Positions 1 through 5,401 of a stretch of 5,401 nt of DNA are shown one piece after another. The notes under the pieces were generated by a model that searched no databases, was not told the DNA's origin, and saw only the letters and a list, made by a program, of their open reading frames with translations. Positions within the stretch are counted from its first letter, which is position 1, and each line of letters begins with the position of its first letter. This DNA comes from a bacterium (GTDB lineage Bacteria; Verrucomicrobiota; Verrucomicrobiia; Limisphaerales; UBA11358), in the NCBI GenBank assembly GCA_021781185.1, contig JAJXXI010000612.1:1-5401 (forward strand), given 5' to 3'. The position numbers and the translations under genes are program-made.

Positions 1-290
1 ATGCGATGATCGGCGGTTTGCGTGATGGCTTTTTGCGGGCATACTTCCACACACCCGGAGCAAAAAATGCAGCGACCCAGATCAAGCGAAACCGGCTTCC
101 CATCCGGGCGGGTAATGGCCTGCGTCGGACACACGGGCACGCAGGCGTTGCAGCCATCGGCGCACTTGCCAGCATCCACTTTCAGCGCACCGCCGTGACG
201 GTCGGGCAACGCGGGAACCGGGCCTTGAGGATAGGCCATGGTTTCGCAGCCGCGCTTTAGACGATGAGCAATGGTATCAATGACAAACAT
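1..290 (-). CDS. hyfH: HyfH-like 2x[4Fe-4S] ferredoxin subunit (partial, 3' end off window)
   Basis: This is the electron-carrying peripheral-arm subunit of the complex, homologous to HyfH/HycF and NuoI; in the family it passes electrons through two [4Fe-4S] clusters to or from the NuoB-like small subunit. I translated it by hand: 96 complete codons are visible from an ATG at 290. It opens MFVIDTIAHRLKRG, then has a Tyr-Pro at residues 20-21, as HycF/HyfH proteins do near their start, which supports this ATG over Met18. The first cluster motif is C43-x3-C47-x2-C50-x3-C54-Pro and the second is C74-x2-C77-x2-C80-x3-C84-Pro. The first motif has one more residue between its first two cysteines than the usual C-x2-C. 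The start lies 15 bases after the hyfG stop, in the same frame, and no Shine-Dalgarno sequence is visible. The C-terminal part and the stop are outside the window. Confidence 0.93.
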   Translation of the reverse strand, partial: MFVIDTIAHRLKRGCETMAYPQGPVPALPDRHGGALKVDAGKCADGCNACVPVCPTQAITRPDGKPVSLDLGRCIFCSGCVEVCPQKAITQTADHR

Positions 291-309
291 GGCGTGGGGG
301 CGGCATCAT
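277..309 (-). other. Ten-codon mini-ORF across the hyfG/hyfH junction
   Basis: The hyfG stop (TGA, 308-306) overlaps an ATG at 309-307, giving the same ATGA arrangement as other junctions of this operon, and a second ATG follows directly at 306-304. The frame they open encodes only MMPPPRHVCH and stops at 279-277, just past the ferredoxin ATG at 290. It is probably not a functional peptide. It may act as a coupling or reinitiation device, or be a relic of an older ferredoxin start whose frame was shifted. This is inference from position only. Confidence 0.3.
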
Positions 310-1787
310 AAATCAACGCCGCAGTAGGAGAGGTTGAAACTCTTGTTGCAAATGGGGAAATCCGAGATGGCCATGCCGCGCAAGGCCAGCGCCAGACCGG
401 TCCAATTGTGAAACGACGGGTCAATGATTTTATAACGGCGGAAGCGCCCGGCGGCATCCGTCAACGCGACATGACACACCTCGCCGCGCCAGCCTTCGAC
501 GAGCACCGCCGTCAGCGTGTCCGGCGCGGACGGTGCCGGTTCGCCGCGCAATTCGCCCCCGGCCGGCGCGGCCAGTTGTTCAATGAGATATTGACCCGAG
601 CGCTGAATTTCCAGCGAACGCACACGAGCGCGGGCGAAGACATCGCCGCCCGGCCACACGGCCACCGGGACCTGGGCAAAACGGTGCCAGCCCGCCGGAT
701 GATCGTAACGCACATCGCGCACCAAACCGCAGGCGCGGGCTGCGGGTCCCACCATGCCAATCTCACTGGCCTGCGCAGGGAAAACGGTGCCGACATTTTC
801 AAACCGCGAGCGGACGGATGCGGCATCCCAGAACCACGCGACGGCCTGTTCGGTTTCGGCCAGCGCGGTCCTCAGCCGCTCCGTCAACAGCGCCGCACGT
901 TCGGGTTCGAGATCGTGACGGCAACCGCCGGGGCACACGAGGCCGCGTCCAAAACGGTTGCCGCAAATTAGCGCGGACAAGTTGAGAAAATCGCCGCGAA
1001 TTTTGCCGCACGCCGAGGAAGTGGGCAGGAACGCCACGTCGCCGGCCAGCGCGCCCATGTCGCCGGTGTGGTTGGCCAACCGCTCCAGTTCGAGGGCGAT
1101 GGCGCGCAGCCATTGCGCACGCAACGGTGCTTCGGTGCCAGCGAGTGATTCCATGATGGTCGCGTGGGCTGTCGCGTGCGCGATGGTCGTGTCGCCGGCC
1201 ACCGTTTCCATCTGGCTCATCGTCGCGCGATGCGGCCCGCCAGCGAGCGCCTCCTCCACGCCGCGATGCTGATAGCCGAGCGTAATTTCCAGGTGCAGCA
1301 CCTCTTCGCCCGCGCATTGAAAACGAAAATGGCCCGGCTCAATGACTCCGGCATGGATCGGACCGACTGCGACCTCATGGACCTCCGGGCCGGCCACGCG
1401 GAAAAATTCGCCGTTGGCAGGCGCGTTTCCATTCATGCGACGCACGGGTTTGAGCCACAGATGACCTTCGGGAACGAGACCGTGCTGCTCCCAGACTTCG
1501 CGTTCAAACAGATGCGCCTGCGGATTGAGCGTTGTCAGCGCGGGATAGGAACCGGTGAACGGCTGGCTGCGCCCAACCGCCAATGTGTTGTCCACGTCAA
1601 ACGCCAGCACGGCGACGAGGCAGGTGCGGGAACCTTCCGGCACGCCAAACCAGGCGCAGAGCCGTGCGCCGCGATTCAATTCCGCCGCCGTGGCACGCAC
1701 GAGTTCCGCCGCCGGCCACACGGGGATTTCCGCCCACGCAAGGCTGGTGGCGTTGGCCAGCAGGGCAAATGGAGTCGAGGCGCTCAT
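306..1787 (-). CDS. hyfG: HyfG/HycE-like large subunit (NuoC-NuoD fusion) lacking Ni-binding cysteines; Ehr-type
   Basis: This is the large subunit of the peripheral arm, 493 residues from the chosen start. Residues 1 to about 130 are NuoC-like (Tyr81-Pro-Ala-Leu-Thr, then the Phe-Glu-Arg-Glu motif at 94-97, then Pro-Glu-Gly-His near 106-109). About 131-493 are NuoD/[NiFe] large-subunit-like (GPIHAGVIEPGHFRF at 142-156, GYQHRGVEE at 171-179, GNRFGRG at 276-282). In a true group 4 hydrogenase the stretch at 196-204 would read like VCGICGFAH; here it is VAGDTTIAH, with Ala197 and Thr200 in place of cysteines. The C-terminal DPCxxC motif is DPSFHN at 456-461, with Ser458 and Asn461. A nickel-iron site is therefore very unlikely, which matches the energy-converting hydrogenase-related (Ehr) family. 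The ATG at 1787 overlaps the hyfF stop as ATGA; an in-frame ATG at 1823 would overlap hyfF by 40 bases and has no better ribosome site. The redox partner or substrate is unknown. Confidence 0.94.
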   Translation of the reverse strand: MSASTPFALLANATSLAWAEIPVWPAAELVRATAAELNRGARLCAWFGVPEGSRTCLVAVLAFDVDNTLAVGRSQPFTGSYPALTTLNPQAHLFEREVWEQHGLVPEGHLWLKPVRRMNGNAPANGEFFRVAGPEVHEVAVGPIHAGVIEPGHFRFQCAGEEVLHLEITLGYQHRGVEEALAGGPHRATMSQMETVAGDTTIAHATAHATIMESLAGTEAPLRAQWLRAIALELERLANHTGDMGALAGDVAFLPTSSACGKIRGDFLNLSALICGNRFGRGLVCPGGCRHDLEPERAALLTERLRTALAETEQAVAWFWDAASVRSRFENVGTVFPAQASEIGMVGPAARACGLVRDVRYDHPAGWHRFAQVPVAVWPGGDVFARARVRSLEIQRSGQYLIEQLAAPAGGELRGEPAPSAPDTLTAVLVEGWRGEVCHVALTDAAGRFRRYKIIDPSFHNWTGLALALRGMAISDFPICNKSFNLSYCGVDL

Positions 1788-3247
1788 GGTGTGGGAAAGA
1801 GTTGGGTTACCGCCGCTGACCATGCGTCATGCAATATCGCCGGCGTAAATAATCCGAGCCACAGGGACAAGCCCAGCAGCAGGAGCGGCGGCGCGACCAC
1901 GCCCATGGTTTCAACAAACCTTTTGCCGCTGGTCTTGGTTGCTTGACGCGGTCGCCCATCCACGATGCCAAAGACCACGCGCGTCATGCCGAAAAACGCC
2001 AGCAAGGCGCAGCCCAGAAAAACGGCGGTGGCAATCCCATGCCCGGTGGCAAGTGCGGCGCGCAACACCAAAAGTTCGCTAAAGAAAGGGCCGAAGGGCG
2101 GACACGCCGTGACGGCAAACATGCCAGTCACCAAGAGCGCCGCCGACCGTGGGGCGAGCAACGACATGCCACGCACTTCGTCCATTGAAGCCGAACCGGC
2201 CGCACGGCGGATGTTGCCGGCACTTAGAAAAAGCGAACCCTTCGTCAGGGCGTTGCTCCACACGTGAAACAGCGCCGCCGCGACCCCGGCTGACCCCATT
2301 GCCGCGCCAACACAAAGAATGCCCATGTGCTCAACGCTCGAATATGCCAGCATCCGTTTGTAGTTGCGCGTGCCGAGGAGAAAGAGCGCGGCGACCAGCA
2401 TGGAAAAAAGTCCGATCGCGAGCAGCGTTCGGTCAGCCATCGGTCCGGCACCGGCCGCCGCCACCACGGAACGCACGCGCAGGATGGCGGTGAACGCCAC
2501 CGTGGTCACCCCGCCGGCCATGAGCGAACCCACGATGCCCGGAGCCTCGCCATACACGTCGGGCTTCCACGTATGCATCGGCGCAAGGCCCATCTTGGTT
2601 CCATAACCGACGAGCATCAAGACCCACGAGGCGACCACCCAGGGATGCGACCGCGTGGCGGCTTCAACGGTCAGATTGAGAAATTGCCCGCTCAGTGCAT
2701 GGAAGGTGAGATCGCCATCCCCCCCGGCATTCAATGATGCGTAACCCAGACAAAATGAACCGAGCAGCGAGAGCGCGATGCCCGTGCCGCCCACCAGCAG
2801 ATATTTCCACGTTGCCTCGAAGGCGCGCGGCGTGTTGTTGAAGTGCAGGAGCGGAACCGCCGCCAGCGTGACCGCCTCGGTCGTGATCCAGAGCAATCCC
2901 AGATGCCGCGACTGGTGGCCGGCGCTCAACAAACCCAGGATCGCCAGCAACGACGAAACAAACACGCGGTTATTCCGTTCCGACCGGATCTGAAGATACG
3001 GCACACCATAGGCGGCACAGACGAGAAACAGCAGCGACACCACCGGCAACACCGCCCGCGCCACTGGATCAAAGCCCAGCCAAGCTTCCGGTGCCACCAC
3101 GGGCGGATTGACGAACAGCCAAAACACCATCACGACATGCACGAGGCCGACGACCGGCAGGAACCACGGCCGCGTGCGATTGTCCGGCCAGAGTGCCGCC
3201 AGCGCCGCGCCAACCAGTGGCGCAATAATGAGGAGGAGTGAAATCAT
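1784..3247 (-). CDS. hyfF: HyfF-like proton-conducting antiporter-type membrane subunit
   Basis: This is a polytopic inner-membrane subunit of 487 residues, homologous to HyfF and to the Mrp antiporter-like NuoL/M/N proteins, which move protons or sodium across the membrane. The whole protein is hydrophobic, with roughly 13-14 possible membrane helices. Charged residues buried in hydrophobic segments are those expected of an ion path: Glu124 (WITTEAVTL, 120-128), Lys218 (GYGTKMGLAPMHTWKPD, 214-230), Lys336 (WSNALTKGSLFL, 330-341) and Glu391 (FFSELLVL, 388-395). The conserved YSSVEHMGI motif is at 302-310. The ATG at 3247 overlaps the hyfE stop (ATGA, 3247-3244), and its own stop overlaps the hyfG start. 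No clear Shine-Dalgarno precedes it, so translation probably depends on coupling to hyfE. NuoN- or NuoM-like names from automatic annotation would describe the same fold; the neighbours favour HyfF. Confidence 0.93.
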   Translation of the reverse strand: MISLLLIIAPLVGAALAALWPDNRTRPWFLPVVGLVHVVMVFWLFVNPPVVAPEAWLGFDPVARAVLPVVSLLFLVCAAYGVPYLQIRSERNNRVFVSSLLAILGLLSAGHQSRHLGLLWITTEAVTLAAVPLLHFNNTPRAFEATWKYLLVGGTGIALSLLGSFCLGYASLNAGGDGDLTFHALSGQFLNLTVEAATRSHPWVVASWVLMLVGYGTKMGLAPMHTWKPDVYGEAPGIVGSLMAGGVTTVAFTAILRVRSVVAAAGAGPMADRTLLAIGLFSMLVAALFLLGTRNYKRMLAYSSVEHMGILCVGAAMGSAGVAAALFHVWSNALTKGSLFLSAGNIRRAAGSASMDEVRGMSLLAPRSAALLVTGMFAVTACPPFGPFFSELLVLRAALATGHGIATAVFLGCALLAFFGMTRVVFGIVDGRPRQATKTSGKRFVETMGVVAPPLLLLGLSLWLGLFTPAILHDAWSAAVTQLFPTP

Positions 3248-3888
3248 TCTCGAAGCGTGGTCAGTTTGCGGGTGTCGAGCGAATCAAAGGCGCGTTGAAT
3301 GCGGTCCACGATGATGCCGATGATGAACACGCCCACGGTAACGTCCAGCAGAATGCCCGATTCCACCAGCAATGGAGTCGTGTGGATCAACAGCAGGCCG
3401 AACAGGTAAATTCCATTTTCCAAAATCAAATAACCGCAGACCTGGGAAATGGCCTTGGCCCGGCCGATGAGCAGAATGAACCCGGTCAGGATCGCCGCCA
3501 GTGAACCCGGCACCAGCAACGTTCCCGCGTGTTCCGGCAGCAGCGGCAGGCTGCGCGCCATCGCCATCGCCGCGATTGTCCCCCCCGCTCCGAGGAGCAG
3601 CGACGGCACAAAGCCGATGAACGGTTCAATCTCCCGCTCAATGTTGGCCGCGCGCATCGCCCGCCGCAGCAGGCCGGGAATCAGGAATCCTTTGCCCGCC
3701 ACCGTGGCCAGCGCGACGACGACGATGCGCCAGTCCAGCCGTTCATGCTCCATCAGCAACGGCATCACGCCCAGCACCATCCCTTGCAGCGACATGGCGC
3801 GGATCAACGTCGGCAGCCGGCTGCTGCCCAGCGCGATCAGGTTCAGTCCCATCGCCAAGCCGATCACCAGATTCAAGGTTCCGCTCAA
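3244..3888 (-). CDS. hyfE: HyfE-like membrane subunit (NuoK-like C-terminal half), TTG start
   Basis: This is a small integral-membrane subunit matching hydrogenase-4 component E. The C-terminal half resembles NuoK: two glutamates sit in hydrophobic helices, Glu157 in GYLILENGIYLFG (152-164) and Glu176 in PLLVESGILLDV (172-183), as in the NuoK ion path. A lysine lies in the AGKGFLIPGLLRRA segment (64-77), and the chain ends in a short charged tail. I place the start at TTG 3888, which overlaps the hyfC stop as TTGA and follows a GGAAAGG sequence by nine bases. This gives 214 residues, close to the roughly 216 of E. coli HyfE. An in-frame ATG at 3930 would add 14 residues and overlap hyfC by 46 bases, which no other junction here does. 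In E. coli, HyfE occurs in hydrogenase-4 but has no counterpart in the smaller formate hydrogenlyase-1, so its presence marks this as a Hyf-type complex. Confidence 0.92.
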   Translation of the reverse strand: MSGTLNLVIGLAMGLNLIALGSSRLPTLIRAMSLQGMVLGVMPLLMEHERLDWRIVVVALATVAGKGFLIPGLLRRAMRAANIEREIEPFIGFVPSLLLGAGGTIAAMAMARSLPLLPEHAGTLLVPGSLAAILTGFILLIGRAKAISQVCGYLILENGIYLFGLLLIHTTPLLVESGILLDVTVGVFIIGIIVDRIQRAFDSLDTRKLTTLRE

Positions 3889-4799
3889 TTGGCACCGCCT
3901 TTCCACGCCACTAAAAGCGAAAACAAGCACAGCAAAAACGCGGTGGTCAGCAGCAACGGCACGCGCCGAAACGCCAGCCGCGCGAGGAACGATTCAATCA
4001 GTCCCACGCCAATCGTGACCGTCAGCACACCCGCCGCCAGCGCACCGGTCGCGGCCAGCGGGGACATTTCCCCGATCGGCAGCACCGCCTGAACCAACAG
4101 GAGCGAAAACAGCAGCAGCTTGATGGAGGCACCATGCAAAATCGCGGCCAATGGCGGCCCGCTGTGGTCGAGAATCATGGCTTCGTGAATCATCGTCAAT
4201 TCCAAGTGCGTGTTGGGATCATCAAATGGCACCCGGCAATTTTCCGCGAGCAGCACGACGAAAAGTCCCGCTGCCAGCAACGCCGCGCCCGCGCCCGCGC
4301 CCGCCGTAGGCGAAAGCATCGTCGCCAACGAAACGCTGCCGGAGTGGACGATGAGCGACAACACCGCCGCGATGAGCGCCGCCTCGGCAAGCACCGCGTA
4401 GCTGACTTCCCGAGCCGAACCCATGCCCTCGAAGGCCGAGCCGGTTTCCATCGCGGCCCAGGCCGTGCAAAACCGCGCCAGCGCGAGCAGGTAAATCAGC
4501 AACAGCACATCGCCGCGAAAACTCACCACGCCGCCTGCCGGTCCCAGCGGCAGCAACAGCGCCGCCCCGGTCAGCGCCACCCACGCCACCGCCGGCCCGA
4601 TGATGAAGCCCGGCGAAGCCAGATTGCTCATCACCACGCCTTTTCGCCACAGCTTCGCAAGGTCGTAATAGAGTTGCAGCACCGGCGGCCCGCGCCGTCC
4701 GGCCACCCGGGCTTTCACCTTGTTGATGATGCCCGGCAGCAGCGGCGCAAGCAACAGCCACAACGCAAGCCGGAGAACGAGTTCAGGAATCCAAATCAT
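3885..4799 (-). CDS. hyfC: HyfC/HycD-like membrane anchor subunit (NuoH family)
   Basis: This is the NuoH/ND1-family subunit that joins the peripheral redox arm to the membrane ion channels. At 304 residues it is close to the usual length of HycD/HyfC. Family motifs are clear: GRRGPP at 34-39 after the first helix, the METGSAFEGMGSAREVSY stretch at 117-134, and the AENCRVPFDDPNTHLELTMI loop (185-204) continuing into HEAMILDHSGP (205-215). These acidic loops are what distinguish HyfC-type proteins from NuoH proper and, in the family, face the large and small subunits. About eight hydrophobic segments are visible. The ATG at 4799 overlaps the hyfB stop (ATGA, 4799-4796) and has a strong GGAGGT five bases upstream, so the start is secure. 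The gene ends by overlapping the hyfE TTG start. A glycine-alanine run at 167-172 is encoded by a short tandem repeat and lies in a loop region. Confidence 0.95.
   Translation of the reverse strand: MIWIPELVLRLALWLLLAPLLPGIINKVKARVAGRRGPPVLQLYYDLAKLWRKGVVMSNLASPGFIIGPAVAWVALTGAALLLPLGPAGGVVSFRGDVLLLIYLLALARFCTAWAAMETGSAFEGMGSAREVSYAVLAEAALIAAVLSLIVHSGSVSLATMLSPTAGAGAGAALLAAGLFVVLLAENCRVPFDDPNTHLELTMIHEAMILDHSGPPLAAILHGASIKLLLFSLLLVQAVLPIGEMSPLAATGALAAGVLTVTIGVGLIESFLARLAFRRVPLLLTTAFLLCLFSLLVAWKGGAN
3898..3904 (-). promoter_or_regulatory. Probable Shine-Dalgarno (GGAAAGG) of hyfE
   Basis: GGAAAGG on the minus strand ends nine bases before the TTG at 3888 and lies inside the 3' end of hyfC. 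Its position supports the TTG start over the in-frame ATG at 3930, which lies upstream of this site. Confidence 0.55.
4285..4302. repeat. Three tandem copies of GCGCCC within hyfC
   Basis: Three perfect head-to-tail copies of the hexamer GCGCCC (plus-strand reading) encode a Gly-Ala run at about residues 167-172 of HyfC, in a loop between hydrophobic segments. The repeat unit is two codons long, so copy-number change would keep the frame. Probably a by-product of high GC content. Confidence 0.6.
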
Positions 4800-5401
4800 C
4801 GCGCACCTCCGAAAATCACGAGCAGGCCCAAGGCCACCAGGGCCGCCACCACATAGAGGATGTAAAATTGCAAACGCCCGTGCTGCAGGCGACGCACCAC
4901 GGTGGAAACTTGCAGGACGGCTTCGCTGACCGGGCCAATGATGCGTTCCAACACCGTTTCAGGAATTCGTTCCAAACGGATGGCTTCCACTGGGAAAATG
5001 CCCCGGGGACGATGCACTTTGCGCTCCGGCAGCGCGATCCAACTGAACCAGCCCGAGACAATTCCTGCGAACGAAGCGCTGGTGTATTGCATCCGCGGCA
5101 TCGGCGCGGCAAATCCACAATCCCACGTCAAGCCACGCCGCAGGCCGTTGTCGCTGGCTTTCCGCCACAGCCAAATTGCGGCCAACATAACAAGGCACGC
5201 CAGCGCGATTTGCGCCGAGCCGAGCGTCACGAGTGGTGCGGGCGGTTCCGGCGGCGCCCAAACTGGATGCCAGCTTGCCACTGCACACGACACCGCCGGC
5301 CAGAATAAAATGGGGGCCAGGCCAATGGCGACGCAAACCCCGGCCAGCGCCAGCATCGGACCCCGCATCCAGCCGCCGCATTCGTGCGCCCTGGCCGCAG
5401 G
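4796..5401 (-). CDS. hyfB: HyfB-like proton-conducting membrane subunit (partial, 5' end off window)
   Basis: Only the last 201 codons of this gene are in the window; the frame is open to the right edge, so the Met at 5368 is internal and not the start. The fragment begins PAARAHECGGW followed by MRGPML, the Ala-His-Glu...Met-Arg-Gly-Pro-Met motif typical of the late part of HyfB/HycC, NuoL-related antiporter-like subunits. Hydrophobic helices lie at about fragment residues 16-37, 60-79 and 176-197. A cytoplasmic-type segment TWDCGFAAPMPRMQYT is at 92-107; this is a hallmark of HyfB/HycC C-termini and absent from true NuoL. The stretch after it (LPERKVHRPRG and an amphipathic region to about 175) corresponds to the lateral-helix region before the final membrane anchor. 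In the family this subunit conducts ions and clamps the membrane arm. It probably leads the operon, but its promoter is outside the window. Confidence 0.93.
   Translation of the reverse strand, partial: PAARAHECGGWMRGPMLALAGVCVAIGLAPILFWPAVSCAVASWHPVWAPPEPPAPLVTLGSAQIALACLVMLAAIWLWRKASDNGLRRGLTWDCGFAAPMPRMQYTSASFAGIVSGWFSWIALPERKVHRPRGIFPVEAIRLERIPETVLERIIGPVSEAVLQVSTVVRRLQHGRLQFYILYVVAALVALGLLVIFGGAR
4805..4810 (-). promoter_or_regulatory. Shine-Dalgarno (GGAGGT) of hyfC
   Basis: GGAGGT reads on the minus strand five bases upstream of the hyfC ATG and lies inside the last codons of hyfB. It is the strongest ribosome-binding site in the window and confirms the hyfC start. Confidence 0.8.

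Noticed and set aside
306..1787. Calling the complex a [NiFe] hydrogenase or formate hydrogenlyase
   Set aside because: The nickel-ligand cysteines are absent from both motifs, so hydrogen activation is not supported despite the Hyf-like gene set.
1788..1823. Upstream in-frame ATG for hyfG at 1823
   Set aside because: It would overlap hyfF by 40 bases, has no ribosome-binding site, and the ATGA-coupled ATG at 1787 fits the pattern of the operon.
1164..1946. Long plus-strand open frame of 260 codons antisense to the hyfF/hyfG junction
   Set aside because: Its product is rich in Arg, His and Ala with no recognisable domain, and it lies opposite two strongly supported genes. High GC content on the coding strand readily creates such antisense frames.
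3449..4092. Two overlapping plus-strand frames of about 187 codons each, antisense to hyfE/hyfC
   Set aside because: They are in different frames over the same stretch, have low-complexity Arg/Gln/Ala-rich products and oppose conserved membrane-protein genes.
4285..4302. GCGCCC tandem hexamer as a phase-variable site
   Set aside because: There are only three copies and the unit is six bases, so copy changes would not switch the frame; GC-rich Gly-Ala coding explains it.
4134..4856. Plus-strand frame of 240 codons antisense to hyfC
   Set aside because: The translation is extremely rich in Arg, Gln and His without domain-like order; it is a shadow of the hydrophobic hyfC gene.
306..5401. Calling the operon respiratory complex I (nuo)
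   Set aside because: The HyfB-type C-terminal motif, the acidic HyfC loops, an HyfE subunit and the gene order match hydrogenase-4-like complexes and not nuoA-N.

Overview
The window is about 5.4 kb of GC-rich, gene-dense bacterial DNA. All of it is one minus-strand operon for a membrane-bound complex related to respiratory complex I and the hydrogenase-4/formate hydrogenlyase (Hyf/Hyc) enzymes. Nothing in it identifies the species. Dense GC-rich coding and the gene content fit a bacterium; any phylum assignment would be a guess.

Read in the direction of transcription (right to left), the genes are: the C-terminal end of an HyfB-like proton-channel subunit (4796-5401, cut by the window edge), an HyfC/NuoH-like membrane anchor (3885-4799), an HyfE-like subunit with a NuoK-like C-terminal half (3244-3888), an HyfF-like antiporter-type subunit (1784-3247), an HyfG/HycE-like large subunit fusing NuoC-like and NuoD-like domains (306-1787), and the N-terminal 96 residues of an HyfH-like 2x[4Fe-4S] ferredoxin (1-290, cut by the window edge). 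The NuoB-like small subunit (HyfI-type) is not in the window and is expected just beyond the left end. No HyfD homologue lies between hyfC and hyfE.

The first four junctions are 4-base start/stop overlaps (three ATGA and one TTGA), which imply tight translational coupling and fix the start codons of hyfC, hyfE, hyfF and hyfG. The fifth junction also has an ATGA, but the frame it opens ends after ten codons. The ferredoxin instead starts 15 bases beyond the hyfG stop, in the same frame as hyfG.

The main biological point is that the large subunit looks like a [NiFe]-hydrogenase subunit but has none of the four nickel-binding cysteines: Ala197/Thr200 stand at the N-terminal site and Ser458/Asn461 at the C-terminal site. 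The complex is therefore best read as an energy-converting hydrogenase-related (Ehr) complex, an evolutionary neighbour of complex I and group 4 hydrogenases, and not as a hydrogenase. The membrane subunits keep the charged residues expected in ion channels, so a redox-driven proton or sodium pump is the most likely role. The electron donor and acceptor cannot be read from this window. No RNA gene, mobile element, CRISPR array, promoter or terminator was seen, and no intergenic stretch exceeds about 15 bases.
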